Counted from the stretch's first letter, positions 28,406 to 35,878 are shown. The stretch is DNA of 36,535 nt from Bacteroidaceae bacterium (GCA_017542145.1 JAFXXQ010000002.1:1-36535); one strand, 5' to 3'. Numbers and translations are program-made. Notes: generated by a model not told the origin, from the letters alone.

Positions 28406-30805
28406 ATGAACTCCTTTTTCCGATTCTTGAAGCGGAACCCGCTTTATACCTTCATCAATGTCGTGGGCCTGGCGGTGTCGCTGATGTTCGTCATCCTGAT
28501 TGGCGACTATACGTGGCGGCAATTCAGCATCGACGGCTGGCACAAGAAGCGCGACCGCATCGTACTGCTTGGTCACGGCGGCACGTTCTTCTCGTGGCCC
28601 GGCGCCACCCGCCAGCTGGGCGAACGCTACCCCGAGATTGAAAAGACCTGCTGCGTGATGACGAACAGCGGCTCCATCCGCAGCGAGAACGGCTCGGTGA
28701 GCTACGACGAAGGCGACCCCATCCTGCTGGCCGACGCGACGTTTTTCGACCTCTTCGACTTCCGCCTTGTGCAGGGCGACCGTGCTACGGCGCTTGATGC
28801 GCCGGACAAATGTGTCATCACCGAATCGCTGGCGCAGACGCTCTTTTCCGACAGGAATCCCATCGGCGAGGCGCTGCGCATCGTCGGCAATCAAGCCATT
28901 CACATCGGCAACGAGAACCCCTACGACTCCACCCTCGTTTATACCGTTTCGGCTGTGGCACGCGACTTCGACAAGACCGTGCTGCCCAACGACGTGAAGG
29001 TCATTGCTTCAATGGAGCGCCATCCGCAGGTAATGGGCTACACCGTCGGCAACAACGTCTATGTCATGAGCGGGCACGGCGCCACCAAGTCGTTCCTGCT
29101 GCTGCGCGAGGGCGCCGACCTGACGCCGCAGCTGCCGTCCATCAGCGAATGGATGCGCCAGAACGTGCCAGCGTTGCGATGGTTCGGTGAGGAGGAAGCC
29201 GAGGCAACCCTGACGCCGCTGACGAAGCTGATGTTCGCCCCGCAGAACGATGGGCGCGGCATGCTCAGCGGCGACCGCGGGCGGCTCACAATCCTGCTCT
29301 CGGCCATCCTCGCCATCCTGCTCTTCGCCATCATCAACTACGTGAACCTCACCGTTGCCAACACGGGGCTTCGCTCGCATGAGATGGCCACGCGCCGCCT
29401 CCTCGGCAATACTGCCGGCGACATCGCCCTGAAGCTGATGGGCGAATCGACGCTGATGGTGCTCGTCTCGTTCCTGCTCGGCTTAGGGCTGGCCTTCCTT
29501 GTGCAGGACGACATGGCCACGCTGTTCCGTGGGAAGATAGCCCTGCAGAACGACGTCTCGGCGGGAACCATAAGTGTTTGTGCCGCATTTATTCTCGTGA
29601 CGGGACTACTCTCCGGCATCATTCCCGCCATGCAGCTGGCGAAGTACAAGCCCATCGACGTGGTGAAGGGCACATTCCGCTACCGCTCGAAGATGGTGCT
29701 GAGCCGCGTCTTCATCATCGTGCAGAATGTGGTGACGGTGGTCATGCTTGTCGCCATGCTCACCATTCGTCTTCAGCTCAGCCACCTTGTGAACGCACCG
29801 TTGGGCTTCAACACCAAGGACATCTATTTTGTAGCACCGGACAACCCCGACGTCCTCCGCAGCGAATTAGAGGCTCTGCCCTTCGTAGAGCGTATCGGAA
29901 CGTTCAGCGGTTCCGGACTTGTGGGGCAGCCCAGCAGCATGACCTCGCGGAGACTGAACGATGGCGAGCCGCAGATGTTCTATCTGACGAAGATGGACCG
30001 TGCGGCAATGGATATCTACGGTCTGAAGGTGCTGGCCGACTATGGGAATGTCGAAGGCGCCTACTATGTGAACCAGGAGGCCATGCGCCGCCTCGGCCTG
30101 ACGGATGCCGACCGTGAAATCGTGTGGGGCGACGAGAGCGACCTTATAGCAGGCGTGGTGGCCGACTTCCACTCGGTCAACATCCTTGCTGACGTCCGCC
30201 CCTATCTCATCAGTCTGGTCGAGACTGACGAAGCCGGTACTCCGATGCTCAACAAAGGGTTCTACAAGCCCTATTTCATCGTCAAGACGGACGGCTCGTC
30301 CGGCGTCATGGAGCGGCTGCGGAATGTCGTCGAAGAGGTCGATGGCTCGACGGCCAAGCTGGACTGGAAGGTGCAGAGCCTCGAGGCCTTTGTGGCTGAG
30401 ACCTTCGACGAGCAGCAGAACACGCTGCGCATCGTGTCGCTGTTCACGCTGGTGGCAGTTGTCATTGCCGTGCTGGGCTTCACGGGGCTGTCGTTCTTCT
30501 TCATCCGCCAGCGGCGGAAGGAGATAGGCGTGCGCCGCGTCATGGGCAGCACCGAGGGTGAGGTGGCCGTGCTGATGCTGCGCCGCTTTTGTGCTCCGTT
30601 GGTGGCTTCGTTCGTCGTGGCCGTGCCCGTAGCGTGGCACGTCATGCGCAGCTGGCTCGACGGCTTCGCCTACCGCACCGCGCTCTCGTGGTGGATTTTC
30701 GCTGCCGCCTGCGGCATGGCGCTTCTCTTCGCCGTGCTCTCCATCATCGTACAGATTCTCCGCGCCACCCGCATCAACCCCGCCGTGACGCTCCGCCAGG
30801 AATGA
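28406..30805 (+). CDS. ABC transporter permease with two MacB/FtsX-type modules (permease 4)
   Basis: The protein has 799 residues with eight membrane segments at about 14-38, 294-318, 348-370, 386-410, 434-458, 675-700, 728-750 and 761-786. FtsX signatures are HEMATRRLLGNT and KEIGVRRVMGST. It resembles permease 1 in both halves (for example INYVNLTVANTG here and FNYINLTVAQTG there; PIDVVKGTFRYRSKMVLSRVFIIVQNV here and PIHVVKGEFRFRSKLVFSRVFIVLQNV there, at equivalent positions), so the two are recent paralogues. The C-terminus is NPAVTLRQE. It is the last gene of the export operon, followed by a terminator candidate. Confidence 0.9.
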   Translation: MNSFFRFLKRNPLYTFINVVGLAVSLMFVILIGDYTWRQFSIDGWHKKRDRIVLLGHGGTFFSWPGATRQLGERYPEIEKTCCVMTNSGSIRSENGSVSYDEGDPILLADATFFDLFDFRLVQGDRATALDAPDKCVITESLAQTLFSDRNPIGEALRIVGNQAIHIGNENPYDSTLVYTVSAVARDFDKTVLPNDVKVIASMERHPQVMGYTVGNNVYVMSGHGATKSFLLLREGADLTPQLPSISEWMRQNVPALRWFGEEEAEATLTPLTKLMFAPQNDGRGMLSGDRGRLTILLSAILAILLFAIINYVNLTVANTGLRSHEMATRRLLGNTAGDIALKLMGESTLMVLVSFLLGLGLAFLVQDDMATLFRGKIALQNDVSAGTISVCAAFILVTGLLSGIIPAMQLAKYKPIDVVKGTFRYRSKMVLSRVFIIVQNVVTVVMLVAMLTIRLQLSHLVNAPLGFNTKDIYFVAPDNPDVLRSELEALPFVERIGTFSGSGLVGQPSSMTSRRLNDGEPQMFYLTKMDRAAMDIYGLKVLADYGNVEGAYYVNQEAMRRLGLTDADREIVWGDESDLIAGVVADFHSVNILADVRPYLISLVETDEAGTPMLNKGFYKPYFIVKTDGSSGVMERLRNVVEEVDGSTAKLDWKVQSLEAFVAETFDEQQNTLRIVSLFTLVAVVIAVLGFTGLSFFFIRQRRKEIGVRRVMGSTEGEVAVLMLRRFCAPLVASFVVAVPVAWHVMRSWLDGFAYRTALSWWIFAAACGMALLFAVLSIIVQILRATRINPAVTLRQE

Positions 30806-30876
30806 TGAAGATAGAAAAGTAGTGCATCTGCTATACAGCGAAATCATACTATCCTTTTTAATTGTGTGTGATGCAC

Positions 30877-30936
30877 CTGAGATTCCCGCCGCCTGCGAAG
30901 GTCGCGGGAATCGTGCTTCCGAAGCTTCAGTTTTTT
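30877..30936 (+). terminator. Candidate terminator of the export operon
   Basis: GATTCCCGC (30881-30889) pairs with GCGGGAATC (30904-30912). CTGA/TCAG bases enclose a second short GCTT/AAGC stem, and six T follow at 30931-30936. The T-run is 18 nt after the main stem, which weakens the call. Confidence 0.4.
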
Positions 30937-30996
30937 GTGCAATAAATACACCGTATTGCATAAAAAAGCATGTTTTTGTGCAATAGACATTGAAAA

Positions 30997-31110
30997 TTGA
31001 AGAAAAAGCGGGGAACGTGCGACAAGTTGTTCATCGTAACGAACAACGATGAGCGTGTGATAGAGAAAGACGGTTATACGATAAACGTTGTTCCGTTTAT
31101 GAAGTTCTGA
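30997..31110 (+). CDS. Possible small protein of 37 residues
   Basis: In the 598-bp gap 30806-31403, one short frame looks protein-like: from a TTG at 30997, KKKRGTCDKLFIVTNNDERV continues to INVVPFMKF and a stop at 31108-31110. The residue mix and codon use fit a real protein, but there is no ATG. It ends two bases before the palindromic element at 31112. It may be a genuine small gene, the tail of a decayed gene carried with the HU/VapE module, or chance. I do not recognise the family with certainty. Confidence 0.3.
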   Translation: MKKKRGTCDKLFIVTNNDERVIEKDGYTINVVPFMKF

Positions 31111-31111
31111 C

Positions 31112-31196
31112 CGTTTTGTGACGGGTTGCGAAGGGGCGTTTCCTATAGGAAAGTGGCGTTTGCTGCGCGGTTTGGTTTTCAACCCGTCACAAAACG
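31112..31196 (+). repeat. 85-bp palindromic element with 17-bp perfect terminal inverted repeats (left flank of HU/VapE module)
   Basis: CGTTTTGTGACGGGTTG at 31112-31128 is the exact complement of 31180-31196. The interior contains AAGTGGCGTTTGCTGCGCGG (31151-31170). This interior block returns in reverse complement at 33681-33700 within the second element at 33659-33735. The size, inverted ends and dispersed copies are MITE-like, but no target-site duplication is obvious. It could also be a strong RNA hairpin. Confidence 0.75.
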
Positions 31197-31212
31197 CGGG
31201 GGGAGGGATTCG

Positions 31213-31361
31213 TTTTTTAATGAAAAATGAAGAATGAAAAATGAAGAATAAATAGCTTTGCCAGCGGAGGAACCGGCAGAGGAAAGGGAACTTTTCATAC
31301 AGGACATTTTATTTTTCATTCTTCATTTTTCATTCTTCATTTTTCATTCTTCATTAAAAAA
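31213..31361. repeat. Dispersed inverted-repeat element, copy B
   Basis: TTTTTTAATGAAAAATGAAG at the left end is mirrored by CTTCATTAAAAAA at the right. The core matches copy A: AATAAATAGCTTTGCCAGCG, then CAGAGGAAAGGGA, then TACAGGACATTTTATTTTTC. It lies between the first palindromic element and the 3-prime end of the HU-like gene. AATTTTCAATCTT-type repeats follow to 31397. Confidence 0.8.
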
Positions 31362-31403
31362 ACCTTCATTCTTTAATCTTCAATTTTCAATCTTTTTGAG
31401 TGT

Positions 31404-32081
31404 TCACCTGCCGAAGTGGCCCGGGACGGGGGTGTAGAAGCGGGTGCTGCGGGCACCACGCGAGCGGAGGGCACCTTCGGCTACTAGCGTTTGCAGCCAG
31501 GCGAGGGCTTGGTTGCGCGAGATGTCGAAGTGGGTCTCGAACTCGCGGCGTATCAGCCAGTCTTGCCTGCCGAAGTGCTCTGTCAGGAATTCATCGACTT
31601 CCTCCCGCTCTAACGGCCTGTCGGCCCGCACGCCGCTGCTGACAAAGGTGGCGTTGTTCAGCTTCTTGCGCAGCTTGCTGTCGGGGGTGAAGATGATGCG
31701 CCCTATGCGGATGTCCGTCGAGGCTATCCGCTCGTCGAGCACCTTCGGGTGGCGTTTGCGCCCGTCGTCGTACGTCTTTTTCAGGGCGAGCGACAGGTTG
31801 AACGTGCCGATGCCATCTACCTTGAGCCTGTCCCCGCTGAGCAACGTCTCGCCGAGCACTTGCGACAGAGCCGTGAGCACGCCCTTGATGTCGGGCTCCT
31901 TCACGGTACAGCGCTCGGCTATGGTCTTTGCCAACTCGTCGGTGGTGACGGTTGCCTGGTTGTAGGGCATGATGCGGACGGGCATGCGCCCCTCGGGAAT
32001 GTCCTCGTTGTTGAGCGGAGCACGCAGGACGGTCTGGTAGAGGATTTTGCCCTTTGTCTTGGTCTGTGATGAGGCTTTCAT
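31404..32081 (-). CDS. HU-like DNA-binding protein with C-terminal winged-helix domain (HU-HIG type)
   Basis: The protein has 225 residues. Residues about 15-130 form an HU-like domain with Bacteroidetes features: TTDELAKTIAERCTVKEPDIKGVLTALSQVL, then GDRLKVDGIGTFNLSL and IRIGRIIFTPDSKLRKKL. Residues about 165-225 look like a winged helix (REFETHFDISRNQALAWLQTLVAEGAL followed by SRGARSTRFY). HU domains fused to winged helices are a known Bacteroidetes group; a role in DNA architecture or control of mobile DNA is inference. The gene is divergent from the VapE-type ATPase gene, with a shared 274-bp control region. Confidence 0.87.
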   Translation of the reverse strand: MKASSQTKTKGKILYQTVLRAPLNNEDIPEGRMPVRIMPYNQATVTTDELAKTIAERCTVKEPDIKGVLTALSQVLGETLLSGDRLKVDGIGTFNLSLALKKTYDDGRKRHPKVLDERIASTDIRIGRIIFTPDSKLRKKLNNATFVSSGVRADRPLEREEVDEFLTEHFGRQDWLIRREFETHFDISRNQALAWLQTLVAEGALRSRGARSTRFYTPVPGHFGR

Positions 32082-32150
32082 GTGGTTTAAGGGTTTTTAT
32101 GGGTTGAGAATAGGATTCCGTGTGGCCTGTTTCGTCTTTTCTCATTGTCT

Positions 32151-32226
32151 AAAGCCGTTGGGAAACGTTTCCTAACCCGTTGGGACAAGTTACCCAACCG
32201 CTTGGGATGGCTTTCCCAACGGCTTT
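32151..32226. repeat. Iteron-like CCGTTGGGA cluster within a 15-bp inverted repeat
   Basis: AAAGCCGTTGGGAAA (32151-32165) is perfectly complementary to 32212-32226. Inside, CCGTTGGGA occurs at 32155-32163 and 32177-32185, and as CCGCTTGGGA at 32198-32207: three direct copies about 22 bp apart. Inverted copies lie at 32192-32200 (one mismatch) and 32214-32222. It sits in the predicted 5-prime leader of the HU-like gene and upstream of the VapE-type gene, so it may be a protein-binding array, an origin-like site or a leader hairpin. Confidence 0.65.
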
Positions 32227-32248
32227 GGAAGAATGGATTTTGACGGCG

Positions 32249-32280
32249 CAAAGGTAACGATTCCTTTTGAAAGGTGCAAA
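32249..32280 (-). promoter_or_regulatory. Promoter of the HU-like gene
   Basis: Minus-strand TACCTTTG (32249-32256) fits TAnnTTTG and a TTTG (32277-32280) lies 20 nt upstream, so both Bacteroidetes boxes are present at normal spacing. Transcription from about 32242 gives a 160-nt leader that includes the whole CCGTTGGGA array. Confidence 0.7.
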
Positions 32281-32326
32281 CATTACGGTCAAATACTTTT
32301 GTTAATTTTTCGGCATTTCGATGTAT

Positions 32327-32334
32327 TATCTTTG
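32327..32334 (+). promoter_or_regulatory. Promoter -7 box of the VapE-type gene
   Basis: TATCTTTG fits TAnnTTTG. The start would be near 32341, 15 nt before the ATG at 32356. A second possible box, TACTTTTG, is at 32294-32301. The -33 spacing is not good for either. The promoter overlaps the divergent HU-like control region. Confidence 0.5.
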
Positions 32335-32355
32335 CAGCGAAATTCTGTTTTCGAT

Positions 32356-33654
32356 ATGGTTTCATGTAATTGTTTTCTCGGAAAGCTGGGCCGGTGGCTT
32401 GGTGCTCCGAAGCGTCAGGAGGCGACGCCGAACAGCCTCAGCGTGAAGAACAATAATGGTAAGGACAACGCCCCGGGCGTCTCGCCGCTGGTGCAGGCAG
32501 AGTGGTACATCTACAGCCGCTACAAGGTGCGGCTGAACGTGCTGACGGGGCTGCCCGAGATATGCCGCCGCCGCATGGTGGGGCGCGAGGGTATGGAGGT
32601 GGCCGAGGACGACTGGAAGCCCGTCACTCGCCAGGACCGCAACCAGCTGCTGATGGAGCTGGCGGAGCAGGGCATCGGCGTCATGACGCTGGCGGCCCTT
32701 GATGCCGTCATCAACAACCGCTCCGTCGAGGCGTTCCACCCCGTGCGCAGCTGGATGGAGGCGTTGCCCGAATGGGACGGCACGCCCCGCGTGGAGCCGC
32801 TGATGGGGCGCGTGACGGAGGACGACTATGAACGCCGTTTGCTCGTCAGGGCTTTCGTGGCGATGGCTGTGCAGATGGCTGGCTGCCGTCAGAATGGCTA
32901 TGGCAACAGCCTCTGTCCCATCCTCATCAGCCAGCGGCATGGCTGGGGCAAGTCGCAGTTTGTGAAGCGCCTGCTGCCCGAGGAGCTTCGTCCTTACTTT
33001 ACCGACTCGTTCAACCCCGCCGAGGAAGACCAATGCCTGCGCCGCATGGCTACGCGGGCGCTCATCTGTCTGGACGAGTTCGACCGCTTCGTGGGCAAGC
33101 GGCTGACGACGTTGAAAAACTTCATCCAGATGTCGTCCGTTGATCTGAAGCAGCTCTATCAGGGACGCTACGAGGTGAAAGAGCGTCTGGCGAGCTTCTG
33201 GGGCACGAGCAACCAGCGCTATGTGCTGATGGACGAGACGGGCAGCCGGCGCTACCTGCCCGTCGTGGTGTCGCGTCCCATCGGGAACGGGGAACTTGAC
33301 TACGGGCAGCTCTATGCCGAGGCGCTGGCTGCGTACCGCTCCAATCCCGACATGGTGTGGCTGACGGACGAGGAGAATGCGCAGCTGGAGGCGCACAACC
33401 GTCCCTTCTGTGCTCCGCTGGCGCTCAGGGATTTGTTCAACGCCCGTTTCGAGGTGCTGCCCGACGCGAAGGCAAGTGACGAGGGGCTGCTGACGGCTGC
33501 GGATGTCTATAACCACCTGGTGGGCGTCAATCCTGATTTGCTGAGCCGCTTCTCGGAAGGCCGTTTCGGCGAAGTCCTGCGCAGCCTCGGGGCCGTGCAG
33601 CTGCGCAGTCATAAGGTGCGGCTGTACAACATCCGCTCCCGCGAAGTAGAATAA
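32356..33654 (+). CDS. VapE/VirE-family P-loop ATPase (phage/mobile-element primase-helicase type)
   Basis: The protein has 432 residues from ATG 32356. The longer frame from 32233 would start before the promoter. Family features are HPVRSWMEALPEWDGTPRV, Walker A in QRHGWGKSQFVKRLLP (about 192-205), Walker B ALICLDEFDRF (about 235-245), SSVDLKQLYQGRYEVKERLASFWGTSN and DETGSRRYLPVVV. These match the virulence-associated E superfamily of AAA/helicase-like ATPases found in phages, satellites and Bacteroidetes islands. The N-terminal primase-like or VirE-N domain seen in larger relatives is missing or reduced to about 90 residues. The C-terminal 60 residues may be a small winged helix (GRFGEVLRSLGAVQLRSHKVRLYNI). 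Replication or mobile-element control is inferred. Confidence 0.88.
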   Translation: MVSCNCFLGKLGRWLGAPKRQEATPNSLSVKNNNGKDNAPGVSPLVQAEWYIYSRYKVRLNVLTGLPEICRRRMVGREGMEVAEDDWKPVTRQDRNQLLMELAEQGIGVMTLAALDAVINNRSVEAFHPVRSWMEALPEWDGTPRVEPLMGRVTEDDYERRLLVRAFVAMAVQMAGCRQNGYGNSLCPILISQRHGWGKSQFVKRLLPEELRPYFTDSFNPAEEDQCLRRMATRALICLDEFDRFVGKRLTTLKNFIQMSSVDLKQLYQGRYEVKERLASFWGTSNQRYVLMDETGSRRYLPVVVSRPIGNGELDYGQLYAEALAAYRSNPDMVWLTDEENAQLEAHNRPFCAPLALRDLFNARFEVLPDAKASDEGLLTAADVYNHLVGVNPDLLSRFSEGRFGEVLRSLGAVQLRSHKVRLYNIRSREVE

Positions 33655-33658
33655 AAAG

Positions 33659-33735
33659 TAGTGACGGGTTGAAAAGGAAACCGCGCAGCAAACGCCACTT
33701 CTAACGTTAAATGGGCACTTTTCAACCCGTCACTA
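33659..33735 (-). repeat. 77-bp palindromic element with 18-bp perfect terminal inverted repeats (right flank of HU/VapE module)
   Basis: TAGTGACGGGTTGAAAAG at 33659-33676 is the exact complement of 33718-33735. The interior CCGCGCAGCAAACGCCACTT (33681-33700) is the reverse complement of 31151-31170, so this copy is inverted relative to the left element. It begins seven bases after the VapE-type stop codon. The remaining gap to 33789 shows no other structure I can name. Confidence 0.75.
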
Positions 33736-33789
33736 TCAGCTTTTGAGGGATAGGACAAGAAGAAATGATGTTCACCCAAATGGAATATA

Positions 33790-33933
33790 TTATATGGGAA
33801 TGTCGTATTCAAAGAAGAAGTCTAGCCAACCTGTGTTTTCTGCATAAAGATGTTGTTTGCCCTTGCACACAAATCCAAGCCGTTCATACAACCTATGCAC
33901 AGGCGTATTGGTAGCAGTCCGATAAATTGGAAT
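33790..33933 (-). pseudogene. C-terminal fragment of a GNAT acetyltransferase
   Basis: Immediately after the stop of the next GNAT gene, the same frame continues for 47 codons as IPIYRTATNTPVHRLYERLG, then FVCKGKQHLYAENTGWLDFF, then FEYDIPI and a stop at 33790-33792. ATNTPVHRLYERLGF is the typical acetyl-CoA-binding end (NxxxxxLYxxxGF) of a GNAT protein. There is no start codon or N-terminal part, so this is the remnant of a second acetyltransferase whose 5-prime part was lost or replaced by the intact gene. The region is visibly more A/T-rich than the export operon. Confidence 0.7.
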
Positions 33934-34434
33934 TTACTTCAATAAACCATAAATGAGTATATCGTAAAAGATACCTTCTTTAATCACAGCCTTGCGCATG
34001 ACACCTTCTTGTTTAAAACCATTCTTTTGTAAAATACGCTGAGATGCTATATTGGGATGAAAGACATTTGCCGTAATTCGATTGAGACCAAGTTCCTTAA
34101 TTGCAATCTCACACACTTGTCCCACTGCCTGACTCATCAGACCACGATTCCAATAGTCTCTCAACAGCATGTAGCCCAATTCGCCGTCAAGCCTATATAT
34201 GTCAGCTTTTCGTTCAATGGAAACACTACCAACAATCTTCCCATCCACGACCATTGCTCGGAAAGTTCCGCCAATGCCTTCGCTTTTGGCAACCATATTC
34301 AGCCACCAATTAGCATCATCTTCAGTATATGGATTCGGCAATCTGTCAGACAAGTATGACCTATCAACGGCATTGCATAAATCCTTCAGTTCTTTATAGT
34401 CGGCCAAAGACCATTTCCGCAAATCTCCTTTCAT
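33934..34434 (-). CDS. GNAT acetyltransferase, RimJ/RimL-like
   Basis: The protein has 166 residues. GNAT features are GTFRAMVVDGKIVGSVSIE (strand before motif A), GELGYMLLRDYWNRGLMSQAVGQV (motif A, with the acetyl-CoA pyrophosphate loop), AIKELGLNRITANVFHPNIASQRILQKNGFKQEG (motif B) and a short C-terminal strand. RimJ/RimL relatives acetylate protein N-termini or, in other subgroups, small molecules; the substrate cannot be read from sequence. The base composition is A/T-rich compared with the rest, suggesting recent acquisition. It is 16 bp downstream of the ElaA-like gene on the same strand. Confidence 0.88.
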   Translation of the reverse strand: MKGDLRKWSLADYKELKDLCNAVDRSYLSDRLPNPYTEDDANWWLNMVAKSEGIGGTFRAMVVDGKIVGSVSIERKADIYRLDGELGYMLLRDYWNRGLMSQAVGQVCEIAIKELGLNRITANVFHPNIASQRILQKNGFKQEGVMRKAVIKEGIFYDILIYGLLK

Positions 34435-34450
34435 ACCTCTAAATTCCGAT

Positions 34451-34912
34451 TTATCTGTCAGTCGTTCTTATCCAAGTCATTTTGATGTGAGGGATGCCGT
34501 CGAGCATGAAGGTGCCTGAAGACTGCTTGAAGCCTACGCTTTCATAGAACCCTCGTGCATATTCCTGGGCCTCAATATCGATGTGCTTTGCGTCGAAGTG
34601 TTCGATGGCCGCAGCGATGGCATCGAGCATAATCTGCCGGCCATAGCCCTTGGCGCGTTCGGTCGTTATGACCCGGCCAATGGAGATCTCCTTCATGTGA
34701 GTTCCGGCCGGACACACACGAGCCAACGCCACCACCTTGTTACCGACGGTCAGCCAAAGGTGGATGGACTGCTGATCGTCGCCGTCCAGATCCTGATAGA
34801 CACAGTCCTGCTCCACGACGAATACCTCGCTGCGCACTCTTAGGAGTTCGTAGAGCTCGTCCACGGTCAGTTCCTGAAACGTTTTCTTATGTAACACCAG
34901 TTCGTTCATCAT
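34451..34912 (-). CDS. elaA: GNAT acetyltransferase, ElaA-like
   Basis: This 153-residue protein starts with FQELTVDELYELLRVRSEVFVVEQDCVYQDLDG, the hallmark start of the ElaA subfamily (L...R..VFVVEQ.C.Y.E.D). It continues with the acetyl-CoA loop ISIGRVITTERAKGYGRQIM and a C-terminal ARGFYESVGFKQSSG. The cellular substrate of ElaA is not established, and the symbol is given by family resemblance only. The first ATG (34910-34912) and the next codon are both ATG, so the start could be one residue later. The 144 bp upstream, to 35057, show no convincing gene. Confidence 0.85.
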   Translation of the reverse strand: MMNELVLHKKTFQELTVDELYELLRVRSEVFVVEQDCVYQDLDGDDQQSIHLWLTVGNKVVALARVCPAGTHMKEISIGRVITTERAKGYGRQIMLDAIAAAIEHFDAKHIDIEAQEYARGFYESVGFKQSSGTFMLDGIPHIKMTWIRTTDR

Positions 34913-35056
34913 TCATATCTATGGAGTGGCTGCGCGAGAAAGCGTACAAGTCAATACAGATTTCACTGAATCATTCTACTCTGTCCCTTGTCCATCATCA
35001 TACCGATCAGCCTGATTCCTTTCCGAAGGACACTCCAAAGCTTGCTTCATGGGATT

Positions 35057-35857
35057 CTACAATATAATACGTTCTAAATCATCCGGCACGAAGACGTGAC
35101 CGCCGAATGCCGTGCTTGCCTCTGCCGTGTATCTCTCTTTGCGCGTCTCGAGAGTCCTGTCCTCGGTGTGGTAGAGAATGAGATTTCTGGCGTGCAGCGT
35201 CGCGGCCAGTCGGGCAGAGTCGAGCACGGTGCTGTGGTGCTTCTCGTAGGGCTGGAACCGCTCGCGGTCTTCGTAGAGGCAGAACGCCTCGCTCATCAGC
35301 CAGTCGGCGTCCAGGGCATACTGCTCGCACAGTGGGTTGTAAGGCTCGTCGCCCAGGCAGCAGAGCCGCTGACCGTCGGGCAGCAGGGCTGTGAATCCAA
35401 ACTGGCGCTCCTTGGTGGAATGGATGTCGAAGCACTGCAGGCGCAGGTTGCCCACCTCGAATCGTTCTCCGTCCTCCAGCTCATGCATCACGACGATGCT
35501 CCCGATACCTTCAGCCTCCTTTGGCGGAAGGATTTCCTTGCAGAGGTCTGTCAGCAGGCGAAGCACCTTCCGGTGGCTCCATACATGCAACGAATGACGA
35601 AACTGCAGGGCCATGCGCATCATCCACACGCAGCCCAGCAGATGGTCGGTGTGGGCATGGGTCACGAAGAGGTCGTGGATATCCTCGCACAGCATACCGG
35701 CCAGCTCCAACTGCGTGAGCACACCGTTGCCTCCGCCGGCATCCACCATCAGCACCGTCCCGCCACTGCTGTGCAGCGTGAAGCACGTGTTGTAGCATCG
35801 GGTGGCAAGTGCATTGCCTGTACCGAGCATGGTGATGTAGTCGTTCTTGTTTTGCAT
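35057..35857 (-). CDS. MBL-fold metal-dependent hydrolase (RNase Z-like group)
   Basis: This 266-residue protein has the metallo-beta-lactamase motif THAHTDHLLG (His67, His69, Asp71, His72). The first strand ends ITMLGTGNALATR, further ligands are likely in LGDEPYNP and LILYHTEDR, and there is a long helix with HSTVLDSARLAATL. No exosite or tRNA-binding extension is seen, so it may be a phosphodiesterase or other hydrolase rather than the tRNA 3-prime endonuclease. No signal peptide is present, so it is cytoplasmic. It lies 144 bp upstream of the ElaA-like gene and 21 bp downstream of the hexapeptide transferase, on the same strand. Confidence 0.85.
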   Translation of the reverse strand: MQNKNDYITMLGTGNALATRCYNTCFTLHSSGGTVLMVDAGGGNGVLTQLELAGMLCEDIHDLFVTHAHTDHLLGCVWMMRMALQFRHSLHVWSHRKVLRLLTDLCKEILPPKEAEGIGSIVVMHELEDGERFEVGNLRLQCFDIHSTKERQFGFTALLPDGQRLCCLGDEPYNPLCEQYALDADWLMSEAFCLYEDRERFQPYEKHHSTVLDSARLAATLHARNLILYHTEDRTLETRKERYTAEASTAFGGHVFVPDDLERIIL

Positions 35858-35878
35858 CTCAATGTACAGTTCTTATAT

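Noticed and set aside
30844..31182. 112-codon minus-strand frame
   Set aside because: It crosses a terminator candidate and the palindromic element, and its composition (Lys/Arg/His-rich) looks random.
32233..32355. Longer start for the VapE-type ATPase
   Set aside because: The extension of 41 residues lies upstream of the promoter box at 32327-32334 and has no family similarity. ATG 32356 is preferred.
32087..32365. 92-codon minus-strand frame upstream of the HU-like gene
   Set aside because: It is formed by the CCGTTGGGA array and crosses both divergent promoters, so it is not a likely gene.
34913..35056. Small frames in the gap between the ElaA-like and MBL genes (for example a 25-codon minus-strand frame)
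   Set aside because: They are short, with no promoter, no family resemblance and nothing to distinguish them from chance.
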